In this document: piece by piece, positions 15,120 through 23,241 of the stretch
How the letters are laid out: the number at the start of each line of letters is the position of its first letter
Numbering within the stretch: position 1 is the first letter of the stretch
Assembly: GCF_001578775.1 (NCBI RefSeq)
Contig: NZ_KQ969062.1
Coordinates: 320,963 to 358,912 of the forward strand
DNA length: 37,950 nucleotides
Direction: 5' to 3'
From: Streptococcus cristatus
GTDB taxonomy: Bacteria; Bacillota; Bacilli; Lactobacillales; Streptococcaceae
Notes under the pieces: model-generated
Told to the model about the DNA's origin: nothing
Databases searched by the model: none
What the model saw: only the letters and a program-made list of their open reading frames with translations
Position numbers and translations under genes: made by a program

Positions 15120-15899
15120 TTACCCTTGCTTGTTTTCTAGATGGTGCCCGTTTTGGTAAGAAATCAGCTGGTCTTTAGTCACCAGAAGGGCGGTGAGCTT
15201 TTCTTGCTGGATGAGTTGGGCAGCTTGCTCTTTTCCTGCGGAAAAAAGGGCTGTGGCCCAGCTGTCAGCCCAAGCCAGACTATCTGAGAGGACGGTGACT
15301 TGGAGCAGGTCCTTTTCACCCCTCACCTCTAGGTGGTGGCCCCGCTTGGCCAGTCCAGAAGTGGCAAGGGCGCCCTCCTTCAGGGGATAAATGGCTAAAA
15401 GTTCCTGCAGCTTATCCGGATTTTCGATGCCAATTTGCCAAGTAAAGTCTTCATTTTCTCTGACTTTTACCTGCATGTCTCCGCCACCGTTAAAGGCTAC
15501 GGCTATGATCTCTGGATGACTGAGCAAAGGTTGCAGCCATTCCTTAAAAAGTTTTTCAACCAGCCAGCCTTTGACAAAGCCAGTTGGATTGTAACTTCCC
15601 TGAAAATAGGGGTCAAAATAGCCCTGACTGCGTTTTTTGAGGGCAATGACCTGGGCATAGACTTCCTGAAATTCACTATCGAAAATAGGAGTCTGGTCCC
15701 CCGCTTGAAAACGGGAAACCAAGGAGGTCTTACGGAAGGCTGAAAATTTCTCTTCTAAGCGCTCTAGTTCAGTCTGAACATGGGGGATGAGCCCTGCGAT
15801 CTTATTCTCAGCAAAAGCCCTATCCTTTGCCATCAGGCTAATGGTAAAGGGCAAGGTCATGGCCTGCAGGGTTTGAGTGACCAGTTCTAGCTTAGGCAT
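15120..15899 (-). CDS. apbE: FAD:protein FMN transferase (ApbE family)
   Basis: This 259-residue protein belongs to the ApbE family, Mg-dependent enzymes that split FAD and attach FMN covalently to a Thr of a target protein outside the membrane. Visible motifs are MTLPFTISLMAKD near the start, the DPYFQGSYNPTGFVKGWLVE region (the family G..KG block) and AVAFNGGGDMQV (the NGGGD flavin-binding site). A Thr/Ser-rich substrate loop lies near ALATSGLAKRG. I chose the ATG at 15899, which overlaps the stop of the FMN-binding gene by 8 bases (ATGCCTAA). No signal peptide is obvious, so export or localisation is unclear. Its target is almost certainly the neighbouring FMN-binding protein. Confidence 0.9.
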   Translation of the reverse strand: MPKLELVTQTLQAMTLPFTISLMAKDRAFAENKIAGLIPHVQTELERLEEKFSAFRKTSLVSRFQAGDQTPIFDSEFQEVYAQVIALKKRSQGYFDPYFQGSYNPTGFVKGWLVEKLFKEWLQPLLSHPEIIAVAFNGGGDMQVKVRENEDFTWQIGIENPDKLQELLAIYPLKEGALATSGLAKRGHHLEVRGEKDLLQVTVLSDSLAWADSWATALFSAGKEQAAQLIQQEKLTALLVTKDQLISYQNGHHLENKQG

Positions 15900-16389
15900 T
15901 GGCTTGATTGATAGCATCTTGCAGGGAGCCTGTAAAGCCGTTGAAGGCTTCAGTTGCACCTGAAACTAGCTGGACAGTAGACGATTGATTGGCCAAGGCT
16001 TCTTGCGTGTAAACTGGCAGCGCATCTGCATTGATTTGCTGCGAGCGAGCATTCTCGTTTGGAAATTCCAATACATCAATAGCGGTGATTTGATTAGCAG
16101 AAACTGTGATTTGCACTTGGTAGTCCCCTCGGTTAGTCGACGTGACAGCCCCAGTAAAGGTGCCGTCTGTCAGACTAGCATTGCTGGTTGCGCTGGTGCT
16201 CGTTGTAGTGCCTGAAGCAGAACTTGAAGCGGAAATACTAGCAGTCGTCGCCTTGTCGCTTTTCCCGAGGTTATTGGTCAAAAGGAGAACAGCATTGGCA
16301 GCGACGGCTGTAAAGGCCGCCCAACCAAGGATAAGGTTTTGGGTATTTTTTTTCATAAACTTGCGGTTAAGGGGAGCAGGCCCTTTCAT
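15892..16389 (-). CDS. Membrane-anchored FMN-binding domain protein
   Basis: The 165-residue protein has one N-terminal membrane segment (about residues 18-38, LILGWAAFTAVAANAVLLL), a low-complexity Ser/Thr/Ala linker (about 45-72) and an FMN-binding domain (about 73-165). The flavinylation motif LVSGATEAF places Thr146 as the predicted FMN attachment site for ApbE. AAAGGA precedes the ATG by 5 bp. It lies 14 bp after the NOX gene and overlaps apbE. The linker would hold the flavin domain in the wall space, where it could take electrons from the membrane reductase and pass them to an outside acceptor. The acceptor is unknown. Confidence 0.9.
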   Translation of the reverse strand: MKGPAPLNRKFMKKNTQNLILGWAAFTAVAANAVLLLTNNLGKSDKATTASISASSSASGTTTSTSATSNASLTDGTFTGAVTSTNRGDYQVQITVSANQITAIDVLEFPNENARSQQINADALPVYTQEALANQSSTVQLVSGATEAFNGFTGSLQDAINQANA

Positions 16390-16403
16390 CTTGTCCTTTC
16401 GTC

Positions 16404-17600
16404 TTATCTAAAGCTAAAGCCTTCGTATACCAGCTCAGCCTTGGGATTTATTTCCTTAAAGATTTTGGCAAAATTAGTCATCATGACCAGGGGCCCACAC
16501 ATGAAAACGGTGGTGTCATCCGTCAGGTCATAGTTTTCAAAGTTGAGGTAGCCGTCTACATTGCTGTCTGTAAGAGTCAGATGGAGTTTGGGATTTTTCT
16601 CAGCGTAGGCACGGAGTTCCTCCAGATACACAGCATTTTCAGCTCCTGTATAAGCATAGAAGAAATCCACCTGCTTGTCCAAGTTAGGATTTTCACGCAG
16701 ATAGGAGATAAAAGGCGTAATGCCAATCCCTCCAGCAATCCAAACCTGCTTGTCGCGGCCTTCTTCCAAAATCATATGGCCGTAAGCTCGGTCTACCTTA
16801 ACTCTGGCCCCAACTTGAAGCTCACGGTAGATTTGCCCCGTATAGTCTCCAGAACCCTTAATCGTGAAATAGAGGGTCTTGCCCCGTCCACCAGAAATGG
16901 AAAACGGATGGGGAGCTTTTTCAAAACCTTTTTCCAATATTTTAATGAAGGCAAACTGTCCAAACTGGTAGTCAAACTCCTTGTTCAAGTGGAGTTTCAT
17001 TTCCGTCGTGTCATGATTGAGATGGCGAATCCCTGCTACCCGACCGTAGTAGCTAAAACCAAACTCTTGGTAAAGGAAAATCATATAAAAGCCAGACCAA
17101 ATGCCCAAGATTGCAAAGACATTGACGATCAAGGACAGGAGACTGAAACTAAAGAGGCTAACAGGGCTGAGCATGTAGGCATGGACCAGACCTAAAAGAT
17201 AAGCGACATAAACCAAGCGATGGACCGTCCGCCAAATCTCGTACTTAATTTTATGCCCGAGGTAAGCCATCCCGATGATGGAAAGAAAGAAAAGGATAGA
17301 CATTTCACCGATGATACCGGCCATACTGGTCCCAGAAATCCCCATCATGTACTGGTGGAAAATCAGAAAGACGATGGAAAAGATGGCGAGAACCTTGTGG
17401 TAAAAATACATGCTTTCAATCCCATGGAACCATTTTTCAAGGATGCGAGAGCGTGTCGCCAACATAAAGGTTAAAGCGAGAGTTGTAAGGGCGATGCCAG
17501 CCCCTGTATAGGGACTGGTGGCAGCGTTAGACGCCCATGCAAAAGCTGTGATGAGGATGCTAAGGAGAATCAAAGCTATCCCTGGAAATTGTTTCTTCAT
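16404..17600 (-). CDS. NOX/ferric-reductase-like transmembrane flavohaem protein (SpNOX-like)
   Basis: A 398-residue protein with a six-helix haem domain (about residues 5-180) and a cytosolic FAD/NAD(P)H dehydrogenase domain (about 185-398). Candidate haem ligands are His68 and His82, and His127 and His140, on two helices, giving the paired-haem layout of NOX/FRE proteins. FAD binding is marked by APHPFSISGG, NAD(P)H binding by AGGIGITPF and FMCGPLVM. The penultimate residue is Phe397, and pneumococcal SpNOX is described as having a functional Phe397 at its end; this likeness is recalled, not searched. It moves electrons from NAD(P)H across the membrane, to oxygen or here perhaps to the FMN-binding protein. 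It heads the three-gene operon. Confidence 0.87.
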   Translation of the reverse strand: MKKQFPGIALILLSILITAFAWASNAATSPYTGAGIALTTLALTFMLATRSRILEKWFHGIESMYFYHKVLAIFSIVFLIFHQYMMGISGTSMAGIIGEMSILFFLSIIGMAYLGHKIKYEIWRTVHRLVYVAYLLGLVHAYMLSPVSLFSFSLLSLIVNVFAILGIWSGFYMIFLYQEFGFSYYGRVAGIRHLNHDTTEMKLHLNKEFDYQFGQFAFIKILEKGFEKAPHPFSISGGRGKTLYFTIKGSGDYTGQIYRELQVGARVKVDRAYGHMILEEGRDKQVWIAGGIGITPFISYLRENPNLDKQVDFFYAYTGAENAVYLEELRAYAEKNPKLHLTLTDSNVDGYLNFENYDLTDDTTVFMCGPLVMMTNFAKIFKEINPKAELVYEGFSFR

Positions 17601-17641
17601 ATCTATTCCTTACTAATTAGTAGTTTATAAGGAGTAATTTT

Positions 17642-17670
17642 ATCATAGAAGTTGGGTTGGAGCAAGTTAA
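17642..17670 (-). promoter_or_regulatory. Promoter of the NOX-FMN-apbE operon
   Basis: On the minus strand TTAACT (17670-17665) and TATGAT (17647-17642) are 17 bp apart, about 42 bp before the NOX start codon. AAGGAAT precedes the ATG. Confidence 0.55.
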
Positions 17671-17927
17671 CTGCTTATAATTGAGGAAAGGAACCCAAAA
17701 GAAATAGAGGACAGGACGAAATGTTCTTCTTTCTAGTGCCTCCCGTGGCTGACTGCAGCTGAACCTGCTGATGCAGTAACTATATTAGTCTGTGATTCTT
17801 TCTACTGATCAGTTTGTGCCTATCTGACCAATCGTGAGATAATCAACCTAAAAGCAGGTAGCACAGGAAGGGTGAACATTTAAAATGATAAATTGTAAAA
17901 TATAGTGCACCAATAAATGATATGCCC

Positions 17928-17944
17928 CCTGTCAAGTAGACAGG
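17928..17944. other. Short dyad in a decayed intergenic region
   Basis: CCTGTC and GACAGG flank AAGTA, forming a 6-bp inverted repeat. The surrounding 17680-17975 stretch has no gene that I can support. The dyad might be an insertion-element end or an old operator; nothing decides between them. Confidence 0.3.
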
Positions 17945-17978
17945 TTAAATATCTAACAATACTGTCTGTGCTCTTGGT

Positions 17979-18185
17979 TTGACCTTTGCCCAAAATATCT
18001 CAGTGGCAGGTGGAGCAGCCTCTGTCACCACCTATGACAAACAGTTCTTGCTTAAGGCTGTCCTTGATGGTGATATTAATCCAGAAAGTGTCTTTACCAC
18101 AAGCTATAAATTGGAAGATATTGATCAAGCCTATAAAGATATGGATGAACGCAAGTCTATTAAGTCTATGATTGTTATGGATTAG
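17979..18185 (+). pseudogene. Zinc alcohol dehydrogenase remnant (C-terminal 68 residues)
   Basis: The frame TFAQNISVAGGAASVTTYDK through AYKDMDERKSIKSMIVMD aligns along its whole length with the last 68 residues of the adhC product encoded at 9459-10499, with about 70 percent of positions the same by eye. The catalytic domain and most of the Rossmann fold are gone, and there is no ribosome site before the in-frame TTG. It is a relic of a second adh gene that must have been cut near 17975. A terminator-like hairpin follows, as expected for a gene end. Confidence 0.85.
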
Positions 18186-18196
18186 TTCAGTTCTAC

Positions 18197-18245
18197 AAAA
18201 GGTTTGGAATGCAACAGATAGTTGTGCTTTCAAGCCTTTTTCTTT
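18197..18245 (+). terminator. Terminator after the adh remnant
   Basis: AAAAGGTTTG (18197-18206) pairs with CAAGCCTTTT (18231-18240), with one G-T pair. An inner GCAAC/GTTGTGC helix is also present and T residues follow. From 18246 to 18431 I see no gene. Confidence 0.6.
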
Positions 18246-18431
18246 GTTGTAAAAGAGGCAATGGATTGCTTTGAAGAACATAAAAGGATTGTGTGCCTTT
18301 GTTCTGCCATTGCTATCTAACTATTTGTTCAACTATAACTAAAACGAATAGTTGGGTATGATTTCTAAGTATTTTACAAGATTTAGCTATGGCAGTATAC
18401 TAGTTGCATCAAAAAGAAAGAGGTATTAACC

Positions 18432-18731
18432 GTGTATTTAGTAACTATTACGATAAAGACTAAAAAGATTGCTAAAGAAGATGAGGATGACTTATTACGT
18501 CGACATCGCGCTTGGTTTACTGACCAGTTTGATAAGGGCAATTTCCTAATTGTTGGTCCATATAAAGATAAAGGAATGGCAGGTATTGCCATTGCCAAGG
18601 CGGGAGATCGTGCTAGGCTAGATAAGATTCTTTCACAAGATGCTTACTATCCCGATTATGCCACATATGATGTTAGTGAATTTCAAGCTAACCTAATTGC
18701 AAATCATCTTTCAGACTATAAAGGACAGTAA
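18432..18731 (+). CDS. YciI family protein
   Basis: A 99-residue protein with the YCII-related ferredoxin-like fold: N-terminal strand MYLVTITI, helix around LLRRHRAWFTDQFDKGNFLIVGPY (with the conserved His and the Gly-Pro turn), then GMAGIAIAKAGDRARLDKILSQD. The family has a conserved His/Asp pair and occurs fused to or near oxidoreductases; no single reaction is established. The start is a GTG at 18432 with AAAGAGG about 9 bp upstream. It stands upstream of the aldo/keto reductase operon with its own 147-bp gap after it. Confidence 0.83.
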   Translation: MYLVTITIKTKKIAKEDEDDLLRRHRAWFTDQFDKGNFLIVGPYKDKGMAGIAIAKAGDRARLDKILSQDAYYPDYATYDVSEFQANLIANHLSDYKGQ

Positions 18732-18847
18732 GTGGACTTTAACAAAAAAGAATCGTTCGCTATAGGAATGAAGTTTTACGTATCTAAATAATTGAAACTT
18801 ATACTAAATTTATCATGTGAGGCGAGTGTCTCATATAACTAGAAAGG

Positions 18848-18864
18848 TATTCCAAATAGGAATA
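18848..18864 (+). promoter_or_regulatory. Leader palindrome before the aldo/keto reductase
   Basis: TATTCC and GGAATA flank AAATA, ending just before the AAGGAAA ribosome site of the gene at 18879. It could be an operator or an RNA hairpin that affects translation; no evidence chooses. Confidence 0.4.
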
Positions 18865-18878
18865 ATAAGGAAATAAAC

Positions 18879-19835
18879 ATGACAACAATGAATACGAAGG
18901 ATGCAAAAATTGCACTTGGCACTTGGTCTTGGGGATCTGGAATGTTTGGAGGAGATGCTGTATTTGGCAACACACTTGGAGCAAATGATCTAAAGGCTGT
19001 CGTAGATGCTGCTTTGGAGAATCATTTAAATGTCTTTGATACAGCTTATGCATATGGTATCGGTGAATCTGAAAAGATTCTAGGTCAATCACTAGAACCT
19101 TATAACCGCGAAGACCTTATCATTTCAACAAAATTTACCCCAGGAATGCAAGATGATACTGCAAAAAATCCTGTTAAAAAAATGTTGGACGGCAGTATGG
19201 AACGTCTGGGGACCGATTATATTGATATCTACTGGATCCACAACTCAGTAGATGTGGAACGTTGGACGCCATATCTACCAGATCTTGTGAAGGCAGGAAA
19301 GGTGAAACGTGTTGGGGTTTCAAACCATAGCTTGGAACAGCTCAAACGCGTTCAAGAAATTTTGGAGCCTTCAGGAGTTAAAATTTCAGCCATTCAGAAC
19401 CACTTTAGTCTCCTCTACCGTAGTTCGATTGATGATGGCCTCCTTGATTACTGTAAAGAAAATGATATTCAATTCTTTTCTTATATGGTATTGGAGCAAG
19501 GGGCACTTTCTGGTCGATACGATGAAAATAACTTACTTCCAGCTGATTCACAACGTGGAAAAACTTATAATCCACTCTTCCCAGCACTTCGTTCTCTCCT
19601 CACTGGTCTTCGAGCAGTCGCAGAAAAATATGATGCTTCAGTGGCTCAAATCGCAACTGCATGGGCGATTGGCCGCGACACAACACCAATTCTAGGGATA
19701 ACAAAGGTTGAACAAGTAGAAGATGCTGCCAAAGTAGCATCCATTAAATTGACAGAGCAAGAGGTTTCTTACCTCGAACAATTGGCTGTTAACTCAGGTG
19801 TAGATACGCGTGGTGGCTGGGAAGGTCAAGCCTAA
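18879..19835 (+). CDS. Aldo/keto reductase (second, YajO/YdhF-like long type)
   Basis: A 318-residue aldo/keto reductase with IALGTWSWGSG, the catalytic Asp and Tyr in VFDTAYAYGIGESE, Lys in ISTKFTP and a YWIHNS segment in place of the usual LxxHxP (His retained). The C-terminal cofactor loop TPILGITKVEQVED is typical of the longer NADP-dependent, potassium-channel-beta-like subgroup. It is not close to the reductase at 1311. AAGGAAA precedes the ATG. It is followed after 45 bp by the DXS-like gene and then the quinone reductase, forming a three-gene unit. The substrate is unknown. Confidence 0.88.
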   Translation: MTTMNTKDAKIALGTWSWGSGMFGGDAVFGNTLGANDLKAVVDAALENHLNVFDTAYAYGIGESEKILGQSLEPYNREDLIISTKFTPGMQDDTAKNPVKKMLDGSMERLGTDYIDIYWIHNSVDVERWTPYLPDLVKAGKVKRVGVSNHSLEQLKRVQEILEPSGVKISAIQNHFSLLYRSSIDDGLLDYCKENDIQFFSYMVLEQGALSGRYDENNLLPADSQRGKTYNPLFPALRSLLTGLRAVAEKYDASVAQIATAWAIGRDTTPILGITKVEQVEDAAKVASIKLTEQEVSYLEQLAVNSGVDTRGGWEGQA

Positions 19836-19880
19836 CATCATTTGCGACTACATTTAACGAATTTGAAAGAAGGTTTTAAT

Positions 19881-21638
19881 ATGTTAGAAAACATTCAATC
19901 CCCAAGTGATTTAAAACGATTAAGCAAAGAAGAACTTGATCAAGTAGTTGAGGAGGCACGCCAAGCCCTCCTAGAAAAAACATCACAGCATGGTGGGCAC
20001 AACGGTCCAAACTTTGGTGTTGTTGAGATGACTGTCGCGCTTCATTATGTTTTTAACTCTCCAATTGATAAGTTTATTTTTGATGTCTCTCACCAGTCTT
20101 ATGTGCATAAGATGCTGACAGGACGTGCACAGGCCTTTTTGGACCCTGATCATTATGATGATGTGTCTGGTTATACCAATCCGAAGGAAAGTGACCATGA
20201 TCTCTTTACCGTAGGGCATACCTCAACCTCTTTGTCTTTAGCTTCAGGTGTGGCAAGGGCGCGCGACCTTAAGGGGGAGAAAAATAATGTCATTGCCATT
20301 ATTGGGGATGGCTCCTTGTCAGGTGGAATGGCTTATGAAGGTCTCAATATGATTGCTACTAGCAATACCAATACCATTGTAATTGTTAATGACAACGACC
20401 AGTCTATTGCAGCTAATCCAACCGGTGGCATTTACACAGCCCTTCGTAGACTTCGTGAGAGTAAGGGGGAAACTTCAGATAATCTCTTTAAAGCACTTGG
20501 GTTTGACTACCACTATTTAGAGGAAGGAAATGATTTAGATCAATTGATTGCCCTGTTTGAAGAGGTAAAAGACACAGATCATCCAGTGCTCTTACATATT
20601 CATACCATTAAAGGACACAGTATGCCTTTCATGGAGAAAAATAAGGAGGCCTATCACGCAGGTGGGCCATATGACCCAGAAACAGGTGAATACAAATCCT
20701 TTAATACTGGTGGTAAAACGTATTCCAGCATCACGACGAATCTGGTTCTTGATAAAATCAAAAAAGACCCAACTGTCGTAACTTTGACTGCAGGAACTCC
20801 AATGTTTCTTCTTAACCAAGACCAAAGAAAAGAAGCCGGTAACCAATTTATCGATGTTGGCATTGCAGAAGAGCAGGCCGCAACCATGTCAGTGGGGCTT
20901 GCTAAGAATGGTGCCAAACCTGTTTGGGCAGTAGCATCTACCTTCATGCAACGAACCTATGACCAATGGTCACATGATATTGCGTTAAACAATCAACCCG
21001 TGACAGTGCTGGTTTATATGGCCTCTGTCAATGGCATGAATGATGAGAGCCACCTTGGTTTCTTTGATATCCCTTTCTTGTCTCATATTCCCAATGTGGT
21101 TTATCTAGCACCAACTTCTAAGGAAGAACATTTAGCTATGTTGGATTGGGCGATTGAACAAGAAGAACATCCAGTTGCTATTCGTGTCCCCGTGGGTCCA
21201 CTAAGAGAGATAGGTCAGGCAGACAAAACAGACTATTCTCAATTGAACAAAAATAAAGTGATGCAGGTAGGTCGTCAAGTCGCACTCTTTGGTCTGGGTA
21301 ATTTCTATGGCTTCGCTGAAGAAGTAGCACAAGAACTAAAAGAAAAACATGGTATCACAGCAACCCTTGTTAATCCTCGCTATATTACAGGTTTAGATGA
21401 GACCTTACTGGACAATTTGCAAGAAAAACACGAGCTAGTAGTCACCTTAGAAGATGGGATTGTCGAAGGAGGGTATGGACAGATGGTAGCCAGTTACCTA
21501 GGTGATACAGCACTCAAGGTCAAAAATTTTGGAATTTCCAAAAACTACCATGACCGTTACGATTGCACGCAACTCATGGCCGAAAATGGTCTAACTGTTG
21601 AAAAAAATACATCTTATATTTTGAATCAATTAAATTAG
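19881..21638 (+). CDS. DXS-like transketolase-family enzyme
   Basis: The 585-residue protein resembles 1-deoxy-D-xylulose-5-phosphate synthase. Markers are the catalytic His in TSQHGGHNGPNFGVVEMTVALH, DVSHQSYVHKMLTGR, GHTSTSLSLASG, the thiamine diphosphate motif GDGSLSGG through NDNDQS (about residues 145-180), and the pyrimidine-domain glutamate in DVGIAEEQAATMS. A transketolase C-terminal domain closes the protein. It is a little shorter than true DXS (about 620). Streptococci build isoprenoids by the mevalonate route, so this enzyme probably condenses other aldehydes or keto acids. I chose the ATG at 19881 with GAAAGAAGG upstream. It is sandwiched between an aldo/keto reductase and a quinone reductase. 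Confidence 0.85.
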   Translation: MLENIQSPSDLKRLSKEELDQVVEEARQALLEKTSQHGGHNGPNFGVVEMTVALHYVFNSPIDKFIFDVSHQSYVHKMLTGRAQAFLDPDHYDDVSGYTNPKESDHDLFTVGHTSTSLSLASGVARARDLKGEKNNVIAIIGDGSLSGGMAYEGLNMIATSNTNTIVIVNDNDQSIAANPTGGIYTALRRLRESKGETSDNLFKALGFDYHYLEEGNDLDQLIALFEEVKDTDHPVLLHIHTIKGHSMPFMEKNKEAYHAGGPYDPETGEYKSFNTGGKTYSSITTNLVLDKIKKDPTVVTLTAGTPMFLLNQDQRKEAGNQFIDVGIAEEQAATMSVGLAKNGAKPVWAVASTFMQRTYDQWSHDIALNNQPVTVLVYMASVNGMNDESHLGFFDIPFLSHIPNVVYLAPTSKEEHLAMLDWAIEQEEHPVAIRVPVGPLREIGQADKTDYSQLNKNKVMQVGRQVALFGLGNFYGFAEEVAQELKEKHGITATLVNPRYITGLDETLLDNLQEKHELVVTLEDGIVEGGYGQMVASYLGDTALKVKNFGISKNYHDRYDCTQLMAENGLTVEKNTSYILNQLN

Positions 21639-21653
21639 AAAGGGGTGTTGTCA

Positions 21654-22172
21654 ATGTTGAAAACGAGAATTTTCCTTTTTCATCCAAACCTAAGACAGTC
21701 TCGTGTGAACCGAATCCTTGCCAACAAAGCAGAAAAAGAGGGAGTTGAGGTGCGTGATATGTATGAGCTCTATCCTGATTTTAAAGTGGATGCATCGGTT
21801 GAGCAATCTGTCCTAGAAGATACGGATACTATCGTTTTTCAATTTCCTATGCACTGGTATTCATCACCAGCTCTTATGAAAGAATGGTTGGATACTGTTT
21901 TAGAATACGGTTGGGCCTATGGTTCAAATGGACATGCACTTCAAGGGGAAAAAGTGATTTTAGCAATCACTCAAGGTGCCAGTGATGTTGACTATACAGA
22001 AGATGGTCGATTTCATGTGACCACTGAAACACTGCTTAAACCTTTTGAGACCATTTCTTACCATACAGGGCTGGTCTTTCAAAAGCCCTTCATTCTATCT
22101 GGAACCTTAAGTATTTCAGATGAGGAGTTGCAAGAGAAAGCCAAAGACTATGTTAAATATCTAAGGAAATAA
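21654..22172 (+). CDS. Flavodoxin-fold NAD(P)H quinone reductase (MdaB/KefF type)
   Basis: The 172-residue protein has the flavodoxin-like fold of NAD(P)H dehydrogenase (quinone) proteins: RIFLFHPNLRQSRVNR near the start, VFQFPMHWYSSPALMKEWLD (the family FPxxWYSxPALLKxWxD block, about residues 65-85) and ILAITQGASDVDY. Such enzymes use FAD or FMN to reduce quinones by two electrons, protecting against redox cycling. AGGGG stands 8 bp before the ATG at 21654; an in-frame GTG at 21645 overlaps that site and is unlikely. It is 15 bp after the DXS-like gene. Confidence 0.87.
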   Translation: MLKTRIFLFHPNLRQSRVNRILANKAEKEGVEVRDMYELYPDFKVDASVEQSVLEDTDTIVFQFPMHWYSSPALMKEWLDTVLEYGWAYGSNGHALQGEKVILAITQGASDVDYTEDGRFHVTTETLLKPFETISYHTGLVFQKPFILSGTLSISDEELQEKAKDYVKYLRK

Positions 22173-22175
22173 AAA

Positions 22176-22205
22176 ATCAAGGCCACTAGTTATGAAGGCC
22201 TTGAT
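22176..22205 (-). terminator. Terminator of the minus-strand lysR (22218)
   Basis: ATCAAGGCC (22176-22184) pairs with GGCCTTGAT (22197-22205). On the minus strand the stem is followed by TTTTTTATTT, so it ends lysR. It may also impede readthrough from the quinone reductase gene. Confidence 0.75.
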
Positions 22206-22217
22206 CTTGAAGGAATG

Positions 22218-23090
22218 TTAATCCGTTGCTGGTAAGTCTTTGATACGCTGAAGGAAAGCTTGAGCTAAATCAGATAAGGTATGATCTTTTTTCCAGATTA
22301 AGCGCAGTGTCGGTGTTGCTAGTGGCTTTAGAGGTCGAGATACGAGCTCGGCTGGCAAGGGTAAGCCGCTTAAACTGAACGCAAAACCTAAGCTGGAAAG
22401 GGTCATTTGAATCCCGATGGATGGAATATTGAAAGAGCCGACGATATGAAGTTGATCGATACTCTTTCCAAACCAATTGCTCAGATCATGGTAGGCTTCC
22501 TTCTGGCCAAACACGATGAGAGGAAGTCCTTCAAGGTCGCTCGCTTCAATAGTCTCTTTTTGAGCTAGAGGATGGTCTTTGGGTAGAACAATAGCTGCCT
22601 GGTCCATCCAAGGGAGCCGGATATGTTCATAGCGTTCAGTTTTGACCAAACCTACTGAGAGAACAAAATCTAATAAGCCTTTATCTAGCTGTTCAAAAGC
22701 GTCTTCCATTCTTAAACCATGTAAATGGAGTTGTGTATCAGGATGGTCCTTCTCAATCTCAGCGAATATAGCTGTTAACTCCTTGAGTTTGGGGCTCTCA
22801 TTTGTTCCAATATGCAATTCCCCAGTCAAAGTCTCCTGAGTTCGGAGATTGGCTAAAGTACCATCTAATAGGGATATCATGTCTTTTACCTTCCCCAGAA
22901 AATATTCCCCTCCCGGTGTCAGTGTCATACCACGGTTACCACGATCAAATAGTTGGATTCCCAATTCGTCTTCTAAATCACGCAGTTGTTTAGATAGGGT
23001 TGGTTGCGATACATGAAGGATTTGCGATGCTTTGGTAATATTCCCCTCCGCAGCAATCGTAATGAAATACTGTAAGACTCTTAGCTCCAT
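22218..23090 (-). CDS. LysR-family transcriptional regulator
   Basis: The 290-residue protein starts MELRVLQYFITIAAEGNITK and has the LysR helix-turn-helix (residues 1-60, HVSQPTLSKQLRDLEDELG, wing FDRGNRGM). A substrate-binding domain begins at LTGELHIGTNES (about residue 90). It diverges from the amidohydrolase/ABM pair across a 151-bp gap with clear repeats, and converges on the DXS-like operon. The amidohydrolase pair is therefore the best target; the operon downstream may be co-regulated. Effector unknown, normal length. Confidence 0.88.
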   Translation of the reverse strand: MELRVLQYFITIAAEGNITKASQILHVSQPTLSKQLRDLEDELGIQLFDRGNRGMTLTPGGEYFLGKVKDMISLLDGTLANLRTQETLTGELHIGTNESPKLKELTAIFAEIEKDHPDTQLHLHGLRMEDAFEQLDKGLLDFVLSVGLVKTERYEHIRLPWMDQAAIVLPKDHPLAQKETIEASDLEGLPLIVFGQKEAYHDLSNWFGKSIDQLHIVGSFNIPSIGIQMTLSSLGFAFSLSGLPLPAELVSRPLKPLATPTLRLIWKKDHTLSDLAQAFLQRIKDLPATD

Positions 23091-23112
23091 AATTGTATTT
23101 TCCTTTGATTTC

Positions 23113-23212
23113 TAATGACTTCATTATATCACAAGCTTTCTTTTTTCACTGTCCTCTATCGTTTCCTTAATTATCAAAAATTATCAAATGTTGTAAAATA
23201 ATCTGCTATAAT
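23113..23212. promoter_or_regulatory. Divergent lysR/amidohydrolase promoter with operators
   Basis: TAATGACTTCATTA (23113-23126) is a 6-bp-arm palindrome that overlaps a minus-strand TATAAT (23128-23123), fitting LysR autoregulation. AATTATCAAA occurs twice in tandem (23169-23178 and 23179-23188), exactly 10 bp or one helical turn apart. It overlaps the -35 position of a plus-strand promoter whose TATAAT is at 23207-23212. The -35 itself is poor, as is usual for activator-dependent promoters. Confidence 0.6.
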
Positions 23213-23241
23213 TGAATGGAGAAATACAAAAGGAGACTCCC

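Noticed and set aside
17601..17975. A riboswitch or small RNA upstream of the adh remnant
   Set aside because: Only a short CCTGTC/GACAGG dyad and weak A/T runs are present; no known riboswitch pattern can be recognised.
19881..21638. Calling the DXS-like gene dxs of the MEP pathway
   Set aside because: The host group uses mevalonate and the neighbours are reductases, so a pathway assignment would be unsupported.
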